Shown here piece after piece: positions 18,901-26,144 of a DNA stretch of 64,000 bases. The translations under genes were made by a program, and so were the position numbers. Positions within the stretch are counted from its first letter, which is position 1; every line of letters starts with the position of its first letter. Origin of the DNA: Actinobacillus delphinicola (GTDB lineage Bacteria > Pseudomonadota > Gammaproteobacteria > Enterobacterales > Pasteurellaceae); NCBI RefSeq assembly GCF_900638385.1, contig NZ_LR134510.1:1054001-1118000 (forward strand), read 5' to 3'. The notes under the pieces were generated by a model. It had not been told where the DNA came from and searched no databases. It saw nothing but the letters and a program-made list of their open reading frames with translations.

Positions 18901-21888
18901 ACCATTAATATGGATTTGACCGAGTGTTGCACCATTTGTTGCGGAAACGGTTTTGGCAGATACAGATCCAGCAGTAATTGTATTTTTCGCAGTAATACTA
19001 TCTACATTTAAGTCTTTGTTTAAGCTAATGTTTAAACCGCTAGTATTCGCAGAAACTTGGATATTACTATCGCCAGCAATATTAACTTTTTCACCTAATT
19101 TAACGGTTTTAGTACCATTTGCAGTGGTAAATTCGATACCTTTATCTGCAGCAGAATGCAAGGTGTCTAATGTTTTGCCGAGGCTTGCTAAATTTTTACT
19201 GTTGTCAGAAATGCTATTGGTATTTTTAGCGATACTATCGGCATCGTTACTAATATTTTTCGCATTAGTATTTGCAGCCTCTTGAGCGGCTTTTACCGCA
19301 TCCGTATTTTTAGTGATGTTGCCAGTATTTGTAGCAATACTTTGAGTATTATTGCCAATATTTTTCGCATTGGTATTTGCAGCATCTTGAGCGGTTTTTA
19401 CCGCATTCGTATTTTTAGCGATGTTACCAGTATTTGTAGCAATACTTTGAGTATTGTTACCAATATTTTTCGCATTAGTATTTGCGGTATTTTGGGCTGC
19501 CGTTGCCGTTGCAGTATTTTTAGCGATAGTGTCTGTTAATTTTTGCGCTAAACCAATTTTAACCACGCCATCTTTTTCGGTAGAAATTTCAGTTTGGTCT
19601 TGTGTGCCTTGGAAATTAAAGCCTTGTGATAGGGTCGTTGTTTGTGCATTTTGGCCGTTAGCGCTATAGCTAATCGTTTGCCCTGCTAGTTTATTACCGA
19701 CATAAGAGGTGAGGCTACCGATAGATACGGCATCGGCTGCGGTTGCTCCGTTAGCAGGATTACCGGTGTTATCAATTTGGTTGGTTGCAAGTCCTGTTAC
19801 ATTATTAACAGTTAATCCATTGGCGTTTAGTTGGTTGTTCCCTGCTTGGATTGTGGTTCCTTGTACGGTATCCTCTACGGTAATATTTTTATTTAATGAA
19901 AATTGGATCTCTCCATTGCTACCATCTTTAATCGTAACATTGTTATCACCTGTAAAGTCAAAACCATGGGCGAGGCTTACTGAACTATTACCAGTATTAT
20001 TAACCTCATAATTCATTTTTAAGTGATTGGTAATGAATGGGAAATCAAGATTTATTGCATAACTATTTCCTATCATTCCGTCACCGATTGTTGGAGTGAG
20101 TTTTAAACCGCTATCATTTTGAGTAGTAAGCGTTGTTTTAGAGTTTTTAATTGCATTAAAGGCAGCACCTGCAGAAATGACATGAGTTTCATCGGCAGTG
20201 ATCTGACTTTCGTCTGTGATTTTGTTGAGATCGAAATTGATAGTATGAATTTTGATATTATTACCAGCGCTGTCTTGGGTAAGTTTTGTTGTTGTACTGG
20301 TAACAACGTCGCCTTGTTGTGGATCAAAATTGGTTGCCACGCCAGATTTTCCGGTGAAATTTATAGTATCACCGTTAATAACATTTTTGTTTGGTGTATT
20401 GTAGGTGGTATCTACGCTTTTAGTAGTGTCTGCTTTGTCGGCAGTAATATCAAAACCGCGTTCTGAAAAGTGTGCAACTGCCCCCAATTGTGCAACGTTT
20501 ACTGCATCGGTTAAATCTCCACCTGCAGCAACATGAGTAATTTGGCGTGTTTTTTCTTTACCATTCGCACCAGGAGATCCGACTGCAACAGCACCGAGTA
20601 GTCCAGACGTACTTGCTAAAATATCACTTTTATCATTACCAAACATACGTTCAGGACCAAATACGGTATCGCGGACATGGGTATGAGGATTAGGGCCTGC
20701 TTCATGATAAACTCTATCAATTGTGCGAGTGGTTCTTTGCGCTTCAGAGTAGGAGCCAATAGCAACGTCATTACTTGAATCAGCTTTAGCTTTAAAACCA
20801 ATAGCTACTGCAGCTCCGCTTTTATCGTCATGAGGATTTCCCATCATCATATTAGCTTGGCTACCTGCACCGATAGCGATACTGTTAGGTGCAAGAATAG
20901 TAGATTGGCGCCCAATTGCTATACTATCATGTGCGGGAGCAGCAGGAATATTCCAACTACCATCGGGGCCTCTACCTAATCGCCCGATTCCCTGACTATT
21001 TTGGGCTGCACCTGGAATAGAATCCGTATCTCCTTCTATATATCCGCCTTCTATAGAAATACTATCATGGGCATTTTCACCAATATGCCCTTTCGTTCCA
21101 CCAATAATTACAGAGTTAGTTGCATTTTTACCGATAGTATTGTTGTAACCAGAGAAAATTCCCGTATTTCCTGCTTCATCAATTTTATTTTGAGCACCGC
21201 CGATAATGGACATACTGTTAATATTATTGTCAGTAGGATCACCTGTGCCTGTAATAATATTATTTTGTCCGCCAACAATAGAGCTGGTTGAGCCTGCATT
21301 AGTTATTTGGTTTGTTGAGCCGGCCACAATGGCAGAACCTACACCAGTAACAACACTATGATCCCCGCCTAGGATAACGCTACGTTGGGTAGTTGTTGCA
21401 TTACTATCCCCTACAGTATTGTTGTTTCCGCCTATGATCGCATTACTTAGAGAATTATCTTTGATATCATTATCTTGTCCAGCAATGATGGCAGAGTTTC
21501 CAATAGTATTACCATTATTATCAGCATCTATTGTATTATTATTCCCGCCGAGCAGAGTATTAAGATTGTTTTGCGAACCATTAATATTCAAATTTTGACC
21601 ACCAATAATGGTATTGGCAGTTCCACCTGATATATTGCTTTCAGAATCAGTATTAATGATTACGTTTCCACCACCCCCATTGATAGTACCAGCATTCCCG
21701 GAGGATGAATTTACATAAATATTATTATTTTGATCTTGGGATAACACGCCATCGTCAGCGTAAACACTATTCGCAATGAAAGTAGCAAGGGAAGCCATAA
21801 AAGTAAATTTTAAAAAATGGTTAAAATTTCTTTTATAGCGTCTAGAACAATAGAATTCAATTGCTTGTGCAATAACAGTCTTTTTCAT
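13000..21888 (-). CDS. giant trimeric autotransporter adhesin (YadA/Hia type)
   Basis: A 2962-residue type Vc surface adhesin. The first ~45 residues form an extended signal peptide ending near SVYA. Residues ~50-270 contain a beta-roll-like series of GG-N-N repeats (IIGGNNNT and similar). Around 320-385 are YadA-head units such as DSIAIG, NSIAIG and DVAIG. Three 302-residue neck/head/stalk modules cover about 715-1585. Residues ~1997-2610 are about 87 consecutive heptads of the form (S/T)AIGxNx. The C-terminus is a YadA-type anchor: GGVASAIAMG, a four-strand barrel and a final aromatic W. It is expected to trimerise and mediate adherence. GGAGATAAT precedes the ATG. It sits alone between two terminators. 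Confidence 0.95.
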   Translation of the reverse strand: MKKTVIAQAIEFYCSRRYKRNFNHFLKFTFMASLATFIANSVYADDGVLSQDQNNNIYVNSSSGNAGTINGGGGNVIINTDSESNISGGTANTIIGGQNLNINGSQNNLNTLLGGNNNTIDADNNGNTIGNSAIIAGQDNDIKDNSLSNAIIGGNNNTVGDSNATTTQRSVILGGDHSVVTGVGSAIVAGSTNQITNAGSTSSIVGGQNNIITGTGDPTDNNINSMSIIGGAQNKIDEAGNTGIFSGYNNTIGKNATNSVIIGGTKGHIGENAHDSISIEGGYIEGDTDSIPGAAQNSQGIGRLGRGPDGSWNIPAAPAHDSIAIGRQSTILAPNSIAIGAGSQANMMMGNPHDDKSGAAVAIGFKAKADSSNDVAIGSYSEAQRTTRTIDRVYHEAGPNPHTHVRDTVFGPERMFGNDKSDILASTSGLLGAVAVGSPGANGKEKTRQITHVAAGGDLTDAVNVAQLGAVAHFSERGFDITADKADTTKSVDTTYNTPNKNVINGDTINFTGKSGVATNFDPQQGDVVTSTTTKLTQDSAGNNIKIHTINFDLNKITDESQITADETHVISAGAAFNAIKNSKTTLTTQNDSGLKLTPTIGDGMIGNSYAINLDFPFITNHLKMNYEVNNTGNSSVSLAHGFDFTGDNNVTIKDGSNGEIQFSLNKNITVEDTVQGTTIQAGNNQLNANGLTVNNVTGLATNQIDNTGNPANGATAADAVSIGSLTSYVGNKLAGQTISYSANGQNAQTTTLSQGFNFQGTQDQTEISTEKDGVVKIGLAQKLTDTIAKNTATATAAQNTANTNAKNIGNNTQSIATNTGNIAKNTNAVKTAQDAANTNAKNIGNNTQSIATNTGNITKNTDAVKAAQEAANTNAKNISNDADSIAKNTNSISDNSKNLASLGKTLDTLHSAADKGIEFTTANGTKTVKLGEKVNIAGDSNIQVSANTSGLNISLNKDLNVDSITAKNTITAGSVSAKTVSATNGATLGQIHINGNKVTGLATNQIDNTGNPANGATSSDAVSIGSLTSYVGNKLAGQTISYSANGQNAQTTTLSQGLNFQSIQDQTEISTEKGGVVKIGLAQKLTDTIAKNTATANAAQNTANTNTKNIDNNTHSITTNTGNIAKNTNAVKAAQDATNTNAKNIGNNTQSIATNTGNITKNTDAVKAAQDAANTNAKNISNNADSIAKNTNSISDNSKNLANLGKTLDTLHSAADKGIEFTTANGTKTVKLGEKVNVAGDSNIQVSADTHGLNISLNKDLNVDSITAKNTVKAENVSTTTISASNGATLGQIHINGNKVTGLATNQIDNTGNPANGATAADAVSIGSLTSYVGNKLVGQTISYSANGQNAQTTPLSQGFNFQGTQDQTEISTEKGGVVKIGLAQKLTDTIAKNTATANAAQNTANTNAKNIGNNTQSIATNTGNIAKNTNAVKTAQDAANTNAKNIGDNTQSIATNTGNIAKNTNAVKTAQNAANTNAKNISTNTNSISDNSKNLANLGKTLDTLHSAADKGIEFTTANGTKTVKLGEKVNVAGDSNIQVSANTSGLNISLNKDLNVDSITAKNTITAGSVSAKTVSATNGATLGQIHIDGQNITGLNGAQDIKDSKDKSAAASIGGVQSAIKNAVSGLTNQGLTFAGNTGKTKIELGNIVNIKGASTLLKGETQGANNINVTASSNGLAITLNPNVTVDGLTAKSVIIKSGGKVTGLATNQDFTNTQDAQDAASVGSVKNYVDQVLTGDKGIANEKLTFTDGKNSTSIKLGGSVNVSGDSNINVNTKNGIHISLNKNVAVDSIKAGTNSFNKDGLTANKISGNILEGTTIKGTTITASNGKLTSILTSDGLTAPKVTITNGGSVTGLSTSQFTNGTTAKGVNNTDAVSIGSVISYVGSKLANQTISYGANGQKNNQTTTFNKGFNFQQTDGETTVSVAPNGVVKIGLNQTFKQQVTTNTSNIKDLQEQVTRDNQGLHAAIDKTNQAVAQNAKDIKTNKANTDKAIDENKTAIGENKSAIGDNKTAIGENKSAIGDNKTAIGENKSAIGNNKTAIGENKSAIGENKTAIGENKSAIGENKTAIGANKSAIGENKTAIGANKSAIGENKTAIGENKSAIGENKTAIGKNTSAIGENKTAIGKNTSAIGGNKTAIGANKSAIGDNKTAIGKNTSAIGENKTAIGKNTSAIGDNKTAIGKNTSAIGENKTAIGKNTSAIGENKTAIGENKSAIGDNKTAIGENKSAIGENKTAIGKNTSAIGENKTAIGKNTSTIGENKTAIGENKSAIGENKTAIGANKSAIGENKTAIGANKSAIGENKTAIGENKSAIGENKTAIGKNTSAIGENKTAIGANKSAIGENKTAIGENKSAIGENKTAIGKNTSAIGENKTAIGENKSAIGENKTAIGKNTSAIGENKTAISANKSAIGENKTAIGENKSAIGENKTAIGKNTSAIGENKTAIGANKSAIGDNKTAIGENKSAIGENKTAIGKNTSAIDENKTAIGANKSAIGENKTAIGKNTSAIGENKTAIGANRSAIGENKTAIGKNTSAIGDNKTAIGKNTSAIGENKTAIGANKSAIGENKTAIGKNASTIGENKSAISANKTAIAGNTSAIAANKKATAEEINALKDQVGKNNGNLQTQINQNKQSSSKNAKAIEDNKTAAKIAEQNLQNQITQNQKSNTDRYTQLHGLIVNNQGKITHVENTIKQSNITIAKGLNFSGDQGKTVNRQLGETFNINGDKQNISTTTTANGVEVKLNDDVKVKHSLTVGNNTVINDKDGIKTNKVVTGDTTMDSNGVRVQDKTGASASISAKQGVTVHGHNGSQVTIKSNSISFSKDHHGTIHNVDVDVNDPTSVANVGYVNKAMVANAAANQALNQRMDDLDHRVNKMNKDLRGGVASAIAMGFLQTPALASQSMVSAAIGTYHSQEAVAVGYGHRSDDGKMSFKVGFSVNTRKDLGAGAGIGYAW
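14057..15900 (-). repeat. 21-bp (42-bp higher-order) tandem repeat coding for a coiled-coil stalk
   Basis: About 87 tandem 21-base units encode the heptads SAIGENK and TAIG(E/A/K/D)N(K/T). A 42-base period is also visible: one nearly constant heptad alternates with a variable one. Isoleucine and asparagine are three and four residues apart, as in the a and d core positions of a trimeric coiled coil. Because the period is divisible by three, other frames and the opposite strand are also open. Confidence 0.95.
17130..19790 (-). repeat. three tandem ~906-bp modules in the adhesin gene
   Basis: The anchor encoding NPANGAT recurs at 19745, 18839 and 17933, exactly 906 bases (302 residues) apart. 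Each module runs GLATNQIDNTGNPANGAT, SYVGNKL, an ISTEK head segment, a stalk of NTG/NTN heptads, and a KGIEFTTANGTKTVKLGE segment. The third copy is 21 bases shorter, in the stalk just before NTNSISDNSK. Confidence 0.9.
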
Positions 21889-22384
21889 ATTATCTCCATA
21901 AATTACAACAAAAAATAGTTTGCTTAAGACATGTAACCTTCAGAAATAGTTGATAAATAAACATATCTATAAATGGGTTCACTCATTGTTAGTTTTCCTC
22001 CGATCTAAAAAGCTATGGGGAACAGGCTAATTGTTAAATTAATGTGTATAAAAAAGGCTTGATTAAATCAAAGAAAAAAGTGCCACAATGTAATTGAGTG
22101 ATTTTATCTACCTATTTATTGTAATTTACTAACTATTTATGGGCAATAGGATAAGCGGTTAATAAGTACATTTTTTTTAAAAAAATGTAATTACTAATGG
22201 TGAATAATTGGCTTTTTATTGAGTGTTTTTTTGATTAAAATAGATGAAAAAACCTTATTTTTTAATAAGATAGTATTGTGAGGTAAGAGGGGGAACAATA
22301 TTTTATATTATTAAAACAAATGTTAAATATTGGTTAAAAAATTATTTGAGGGTTTATTTTTTGATTATCTTAATAGGTAAATTT
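21889..22384. other. AT-rich non-coding region upstream of the adhesin
   Basis: There is no credible gene here. The adhesin ribosome site lies at its left edge. At 22167-22189 a palindrome pairs TACA plus a T8 tract with an A7 tract plus TGTA. I could not choose a promoter with confidence because many AT hexamers fit. Confidence 0.5.
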
Positions 22385-22410
22385 AAGCACGCTAATAAAT
22401 TAGCGTACTT
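22385..22410 (-). terminator. terminator after the DedA-like gene
   Basis: An 11-bp stem with one mismatch (AAGCACGCTAA/TTAGCGTACTT) and a four-base loop lies ten bases past the stop of the DedA-like gene. Confidence 0.65.
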
Positions 22411-22419
22411 AATTTAAAA

Positions 22420-22995
22420 TTAACGAATGACGATAATTGCAATGATAGCAAGTAGTACAACGGACCAGCCTATAATCTCAATAAACCGTTGTAATTTGTC
22501 AGCAAAGCGCTGACCACCCCAGGCTGCAAGTTTAGCAACAAGTAGAAAACGTGCCATACGAGAAATAAATGCGGCAATGACAAAAGGAAAAAATGCCATT
22601 TGCATTACACCTGTAGAAAGAGTAAAAAGTTTGTAGGGTATAGGTGAAAAACCTGCAACAAAGACGATAACAATGCCCCATTTATCAAACCACCCCATGA
22701 CAGTATGCCATTGATTACCATAACCAAAATGTTGCATTATCTCAGTAACCCAATCAGCTGCAAAATATCCAACTGCATATCCAATCATACCACCTAATGT
22801 AGAAAAAATTCCTGCGATAAAAGCGAAACGAACCGCTTTTTGTGGCTGAGTCATGGACATTGGCATAAGCATAACGTCAGGTGGAATAGGAAAGAAAATA
22901 GCCTCAATAAAACTTACAAGTCCCAACCAAAATGGGGCATGGCGATGTTTTGATAATTGTAATGTTTTCTGATAGATAGGAGCAAAAATTTGCAT
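22420..22995 (-). CDS. DedA/YqaA-family inner-membrane protein
   Basis: A 191-residue hydrophobic protein of the VTT/DedA family, YqaA branch. The conserved motifs are SFIEAIFFPIPPDV near residues 28-41 and a later GFSPIPYKLFTLSTG followed by FISRMARFLLVA. DedA relatives act in lipid scrambling and membrane homeostasis, but the exact role of YqaA is not known. It stands alone between two terminators and has no obvious operon partner. Confidence 0.8.
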   Translation of the reverse strand: MQIFAPIYQKTLQLSKHRHAPFWLGLVSFIEAIFFPIPPDVMLMPMSMTQPQKAVRFAFIAGIFSTLGGMIGYAVGYFAADWVTEIMQHFGYGNQWHTVMGWFDKWGIVIVFVAGFSPIPYKLFTLSTGVMQMAFFPFVIAAFISRMARFLLVAKLAAWGGQRFADKLQRFIEIIGWSVVLLAIIAIIVIR

Positions 22996-23047
22996 GGATT
23001 ATCCTGTTAATTAAAAGAGAGTGTCTATTTAACGCTAAAAAATAAAA

Positions 23048-23073
23048 AAAGGCAAAGGTTAGCCTTTGCCTTT
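23048..23073 (-). terminator. terminator of the lysine transporter gene
   Basis: AAAGGCAAAGG pairs perfectly with CCTTTGCCTTT over 11 bp around a four-base loop. On the minus strand it is followed by a long T run. Confidence 0.9.
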
Positions 23074-23090
23074 CAAGATAAATTTATTAT

Positions 23091-24641
23091 TTAATCTCGT
23101 TTTTTGAGTAATAAGATAATACCAATCATTACAGCTGCGGTAGTACTAAAACCAAGAGCACTTGCAATTCCAAGAGTACTATGCGTTTCAATGACAGCGT
23201 AACCGATTGCTAGGTATCCCATAAAACTTGCAAAAGCTACGGTTGCTGCATAAGGTAATTGAGTCATAACGTGTACCATATGATCACAACGTGCTCCGGT
23301 TGATGATAAAATTGTAGTATCTGAAATTGGTGAACAGTGATCGCCACAAACAGCCCCAGCCATTACCGCTGATAAGCATGGGATCATAAGTTCTACAGAA
23401 GCAGTAGCGGCAATAGCTGCACCAATTGGTAGCATAATTCCGAAAGTTCCCCAGCTAGTACCAGTACAAAATGCCATAATTGCACTAAGCAAGAATAGAA
23501 GTGCGGGAATAACAGCGATTGGTAAACTACTTGAAATAAGGTGAGATAGGTACACCCCAGTTTTCATATCACTTACAACATTATTAATTGTCCATGCGAA
23601 AATTAAGATTAAAATTGCACCAGACATTGAGCGGATACCTAATCCCCAAGCTTTCCAATATATACGTTTATTCACAAGTTTATCTTTGAAAACACAAATA
23701 GTGGCTGTCAATACAGAGCAGCTACCGCCAATAACTAGAGATATACCTACTGTCGTGTTTTCAAAGGCACCTAATAAGGTAAAAGGCTTTCCAGCTTCAT
23801 GTAAGGCAAAAGTACCTGTTAAAATCATCGCCGTGATAGTTACCAATAAAAGAGCAATAATTGGTAATATGAGATTACGCACATGACCACGGGTTGTCTC
23901 AAGTTCATTATTTTCATCAACTTGTGTAGCTGCTTCACGTTCATATTTGACCATTGGACCAATATCAAAGGAGAAATAAGCTACAATAAAAACCATGACA
24001 ATTGAGAATAGTGCATAGTAGTTCATTGAACTCATCATAATAAATGCACCCATTGGCGTATAAGAAGTAATAGCGTAGGAAGCAAGTAATCCAGAGATTA
24101 ATGTGATAATGTAGGCACCCCAACTTGATACAGGCATAAGCACACACATTGGTGCTGCCGTAGAGTCAAGTGTATAGGCAAGTTTTGCTCGAGAAACATG
24201 AAATTTATCTGTCACTGGACGTGCGATTGCGCCGACAGCAAGGCTGTGGAAATAGTCATCAATAAAGGTAATGAATACCAATGAGGCAGCCATCAGTTTT
24301 GCGCCTCGGCGAGATTTTATATGTTTAGTTGCCCAGTTAGCGAAAGCTTGATTACTACCTGATTCACTTAAAAGCGCGGTTAATATTCCAAGTAGTAATA
24401 GGAAAATAACAATGTTTATCGTATTCCAGTTGAATGATTCCCCTTTATAAGCGAGAGAAACCACACTATTTACGAGATAAGTAACGGTATTAATTGGGCG
24501 AAGACCAACTAACATAATAGCACCGGCAAGGATACCAGCGCTTAATGATAAAATTACACGGCGAGTAGCGATTGCTAGGACCAGCGCTAAAACAGCTGGA
24601 GCAATCGACCATGCACTATTTGAATAGTCGATAAGTGTCAT
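23091..24641 (-). CDS. NhaC-family transporter, predicted lysine importer (LysW type)
   Basis: A 516-residue polytopic membrane protein of the NhaC Na+/H+ antiporter superfamily, with about 11-12 hydrophobic segments and motifs FIDDYFHSLAVG and CGDHCSPISDTTILSS typical of the family. Sequence alone would suggest a sodium/proton antiporter. The 5' leader, however, is a lysine riboswitch, and riboswitch-linked NhaC proteins in gamma-proteobacteria have been predicted to import lysine. The ATG has AAGGAAG eight bases upstream, and that site can be masked by an upstream complementary stretch. The neighbouring divergent gene is dapA. Lysine transport is inferred; the ion coupled is unknown. Confidence 0.8.
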   Translation of the reverse strand: MTLIDYSNSAWSIAPAVLALVLAIATRRVILSLSAGILAGAIMLVGLRPINTVTYLVNSVVSLAYKGESFNWNTINIVIFLLLLGILTALLSESGSNQAFANWATKHIKSRRGAKLMAASLVFITFIDDYFHSLAVGAIARPVTDKFHVSRAKLAYTLDSTAAPMCVLMPVSSWGAYIITLISGLLASYAITSYTPMGAFIMMSSMNYYALFSIVMVFIVAYFSFDIGPMVKYEREAATQVDENNELETTRGHVRNLILPIIALLLVTITAMILTGTFALHEAGKPFTLLGAFENTTVGISLVIGGSCSVLTATICVFKDKLVNKRIYWKAWGLGIRSMSGAILILIFAWTINNVVSDMKTGVYLSHLISSSLPIAVIPALLFLLSAIMAFCTGTSWGTFGIMLPIGAAIAATASVELMIPCLSAVMAGAVCGDHCSPISDTTILSSTGARCDHMVHVMTQLPYAATVAFASFMGYLAIGYAVIETHSTLGIASALGFSTTAAVMIGIILLLKKRD

Positions 24642-24645
24642 TTTG

Positions 24646-24712
24646 TTCTTCCTTTTTAGTAAGGGAGAACCACTGAATCTTTCTTAGATTTATTGATACT
24701 AAAATGGAAGAA
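24646..24712 (-). promoter_or_regulatory. RBS-sequestering helix of the lysine riboswitch
   Basis: In the transcript, TTCTTCCATTTTAG (from 24712 down) can pair with CTAAAAAGGAAGAA (ending at 24646), 13 of 14 positions, burying the Shine-Dalgarno of the transporter gene. A small AATCT/AGATT hairpin lies in the loop. This points to translational rather than terminator control. Confidence 0.6.
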
Positions 24713-24736
24713 AAAGGGCAAGAGATTAAATCTTAC

Positions 24737-24930
24737 CTAATCAGTAGCGCTCCATAGTTGTATGTAGACTATGACAGTGACAGACCTTTCGGTGATGCCC
24801 CCAACCATTTGGAATGACTTCCAAATAATCTCGGCGATTGTTCCTTTTACTTCTCGTCAACGTTATCCACTCTTAAAAATTACTAATAACAATCGCAACC
24901 TCTACAGATGTAGCCGAGAAGATTACACTA
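24737..24930 (-). ncRNA. lysine riboswitch (L box)
   Basis: Read on the minus strand, this leader contains conserved lysine-aptamer segments in order: CTGTAGAGGTTGCGA, AGTAA, AGAGTGGATAACGTTGACGAG, AAAAGGAACAATCGCCGAGA, GGGGGCATCACCGAAAGGTC, a hairpin ATAGTCTACATACAACTAT, and GGAGCGCTACTGAT. The ends ATCTGTAG and CTACTGAT pair with one mismatch as helix P1. It lies about 100 bases before the NhaC-family gene and should repress it when lysine is plentiful. Confidence 0.9.
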
Positions 24931-25111
24931 AAAAAAAATAACTGCAATAAGAAAGGCTTTCAGAATGCTTAAAAATTAGTATTTCTGACTAATATTTTTT
25001 TATTTCAGAATAAATTCTGAATTTTGTAAAAATTAATTGCAAAAAATAAAGATTTTGCGATCCTAATTCAATCCTGTTCTTAATCATAAAAAATACTTTG
25101 AAGGAGCATTT

Positions 25112-26077
25112 ATGAATACAAAATTACCTTTATTTTATGGTAGTTTGACGGCAATCATTACACCAATGAATACGAATGGTGAGATTGATTTTGTAACATT
25201 AAAATCGCTTGTGGAATATCACATCAATTCTGGCACACATGGGATTGTCGTGATGGGGACGACAGGTGAAGCAGCAACAATGACGGACGATGAATATTTG
25301 AATGTAATTAAAAAAGTCGTTGAATATGTTGCAAAACGAATACCAGTCATAGCGGGTGCAGGTAAAAACTCTACACGTGCAGCTATAGAGGTAACACGTA
25401 AACTTGAAAATGTTGGTATTGATGCATGTTTAACTGTAACGCCATATTATAATAAACCAACGCAAGAAGGGATGTATCAACATTTTAGAGCAATTGCTGA
25501 AAGTAGTAAGCTGCCACAGATTTTATATAATGTACCAGGACGGACAGGGGTTGATTTATTACCTGAGACAGTAGGTCGTTTGTCAAAAATAGATAATATT
25601 ATTGGAATTAAAGAGGCGACAGGTGATGTAAGTAGAGTTCAAAAAATTAAAGCATTAGCAGGTGAAGATTTCATCGTATTAAGTGGTGATGATGCAACAG
25701 GCTTGGAAAGTATTAAAAATGGTGCGCAAGGTGTTATTTCTGTAACGAATAATATTGCTGCTTCTGAAATGGCACAAATGTGTGAATTGGCGTTATCTGG
25801 TGCAATAGATGATGCGGATAAAATTAACCAAAAACTAATGCCTTTGCACGAGAATTTATTTGTCGAAAGTAATCCTATTCCAGTTAAATGGGCTGCTTAT
25901 GAAATTGGATTGATTGCGTCCCCTACATTGCGTCTTCCTCTTACTTGTCTATCGGAACATGGACAAGTTATTATGAAAAAATCCTTGTCCGAGAGTGGGA
26001 TTCGGAGTGTCCACAAAGCGAATGGTGTACTTGGAAAATTAAGATTATTCTTTAAAAAGTTTAGTGGGCGTGTATAA
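25112..26077 (+). CDS. dapA: 4-hydroxy-tetrahydrodipicolinate synthase
   Basis: A cytosolic TIM-barrel lyase condensing pyruvate with aspartate semialdehyde, the first step of the lysine/diaminopimelate branch. The substrate motif GTTGEAATM, catalytic tyrosine in LYNVPGRTG and Schiff-base lysine in IIGIKEATG are intact. At 321 residues it is about 25-30 longer than E. coli DapA (292); the extra is a basic tail (after SGI) containing [13 protein letters not shown]. It is not followed by bamC, the usual partner in enterics, and is divergent from the riboswitch-controlled transporter. GGAGC precedes the ATG. It could be the only dapA or a second copy; the window cannot tell. Confidence 0.92.
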   Translation: MNTKLPLFYGSLTAIITPMNTNGEIDFVTLKSLVEYHINSGTHGIVVMGTTGEAATMTDDEYLNVIKKVVEYVAKRIPVIAGAGKNSTRAAIEVTRKLENVGIDACLTVTPYYNKPTQEGMYQHFRAIAESSKLPQILYNVPGRTGVDLLPETVGRLSKIDNIIGIKEATGDVSRVQKIKALAGEDFIVLSGDDATGLESIKNGAQGVISVTNNIAASEMAQMCELALSGAIDDADKINQKLMPLHENLFVESNPIPVKWAAYEIGLIASPTLRLPLTCLSEHGQVIMKKSLSESGIRSVHKANGVLGKLRLFFKKFSGRV

Positions 26078-26094
26078 CATCATAGAATTATAAA

Positions 26095-26121
26095 CTGCCA
26101 ATGATATATTATCGTTGGCAG
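26095..26121. terminator. hairpin between convergent dapA and decarboxylase genes
   Basis: CTGCCAATGATA pairs with TATCGTTGGCAG over 12 bp (one G-U) around a three-base loop. T tracts are weak on both sides, so termination is likely but not certain. Confidence 0.55.
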
Positions 26122-26144
26122 CTTCTATTATTTTCAGCTAACAA

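Noticed and set aside
16126-20466. Numerous 60-145-codon plus-strand frames opposite the adhesin gene.
   Set aside because: They are shadows of the repetitive adhesin sequence, recurring in step with its 906-base modules, with no family similarity.
24863-24871. TTATCCACT, an 8/9 match to the DnaA box.
   Set aside because: It is isolated, and on the opposite strand it is part of the conserved lysine-riboswitch core (GAGTGGATAACG).
25053-25075. TTTTGCGATCC upstream of dapA, resembling the left half of a CRP-S competence site.
   Set aside because: The right half-site is absent (TTCAA instead of TCGCA), and dapA has no known link to competence.
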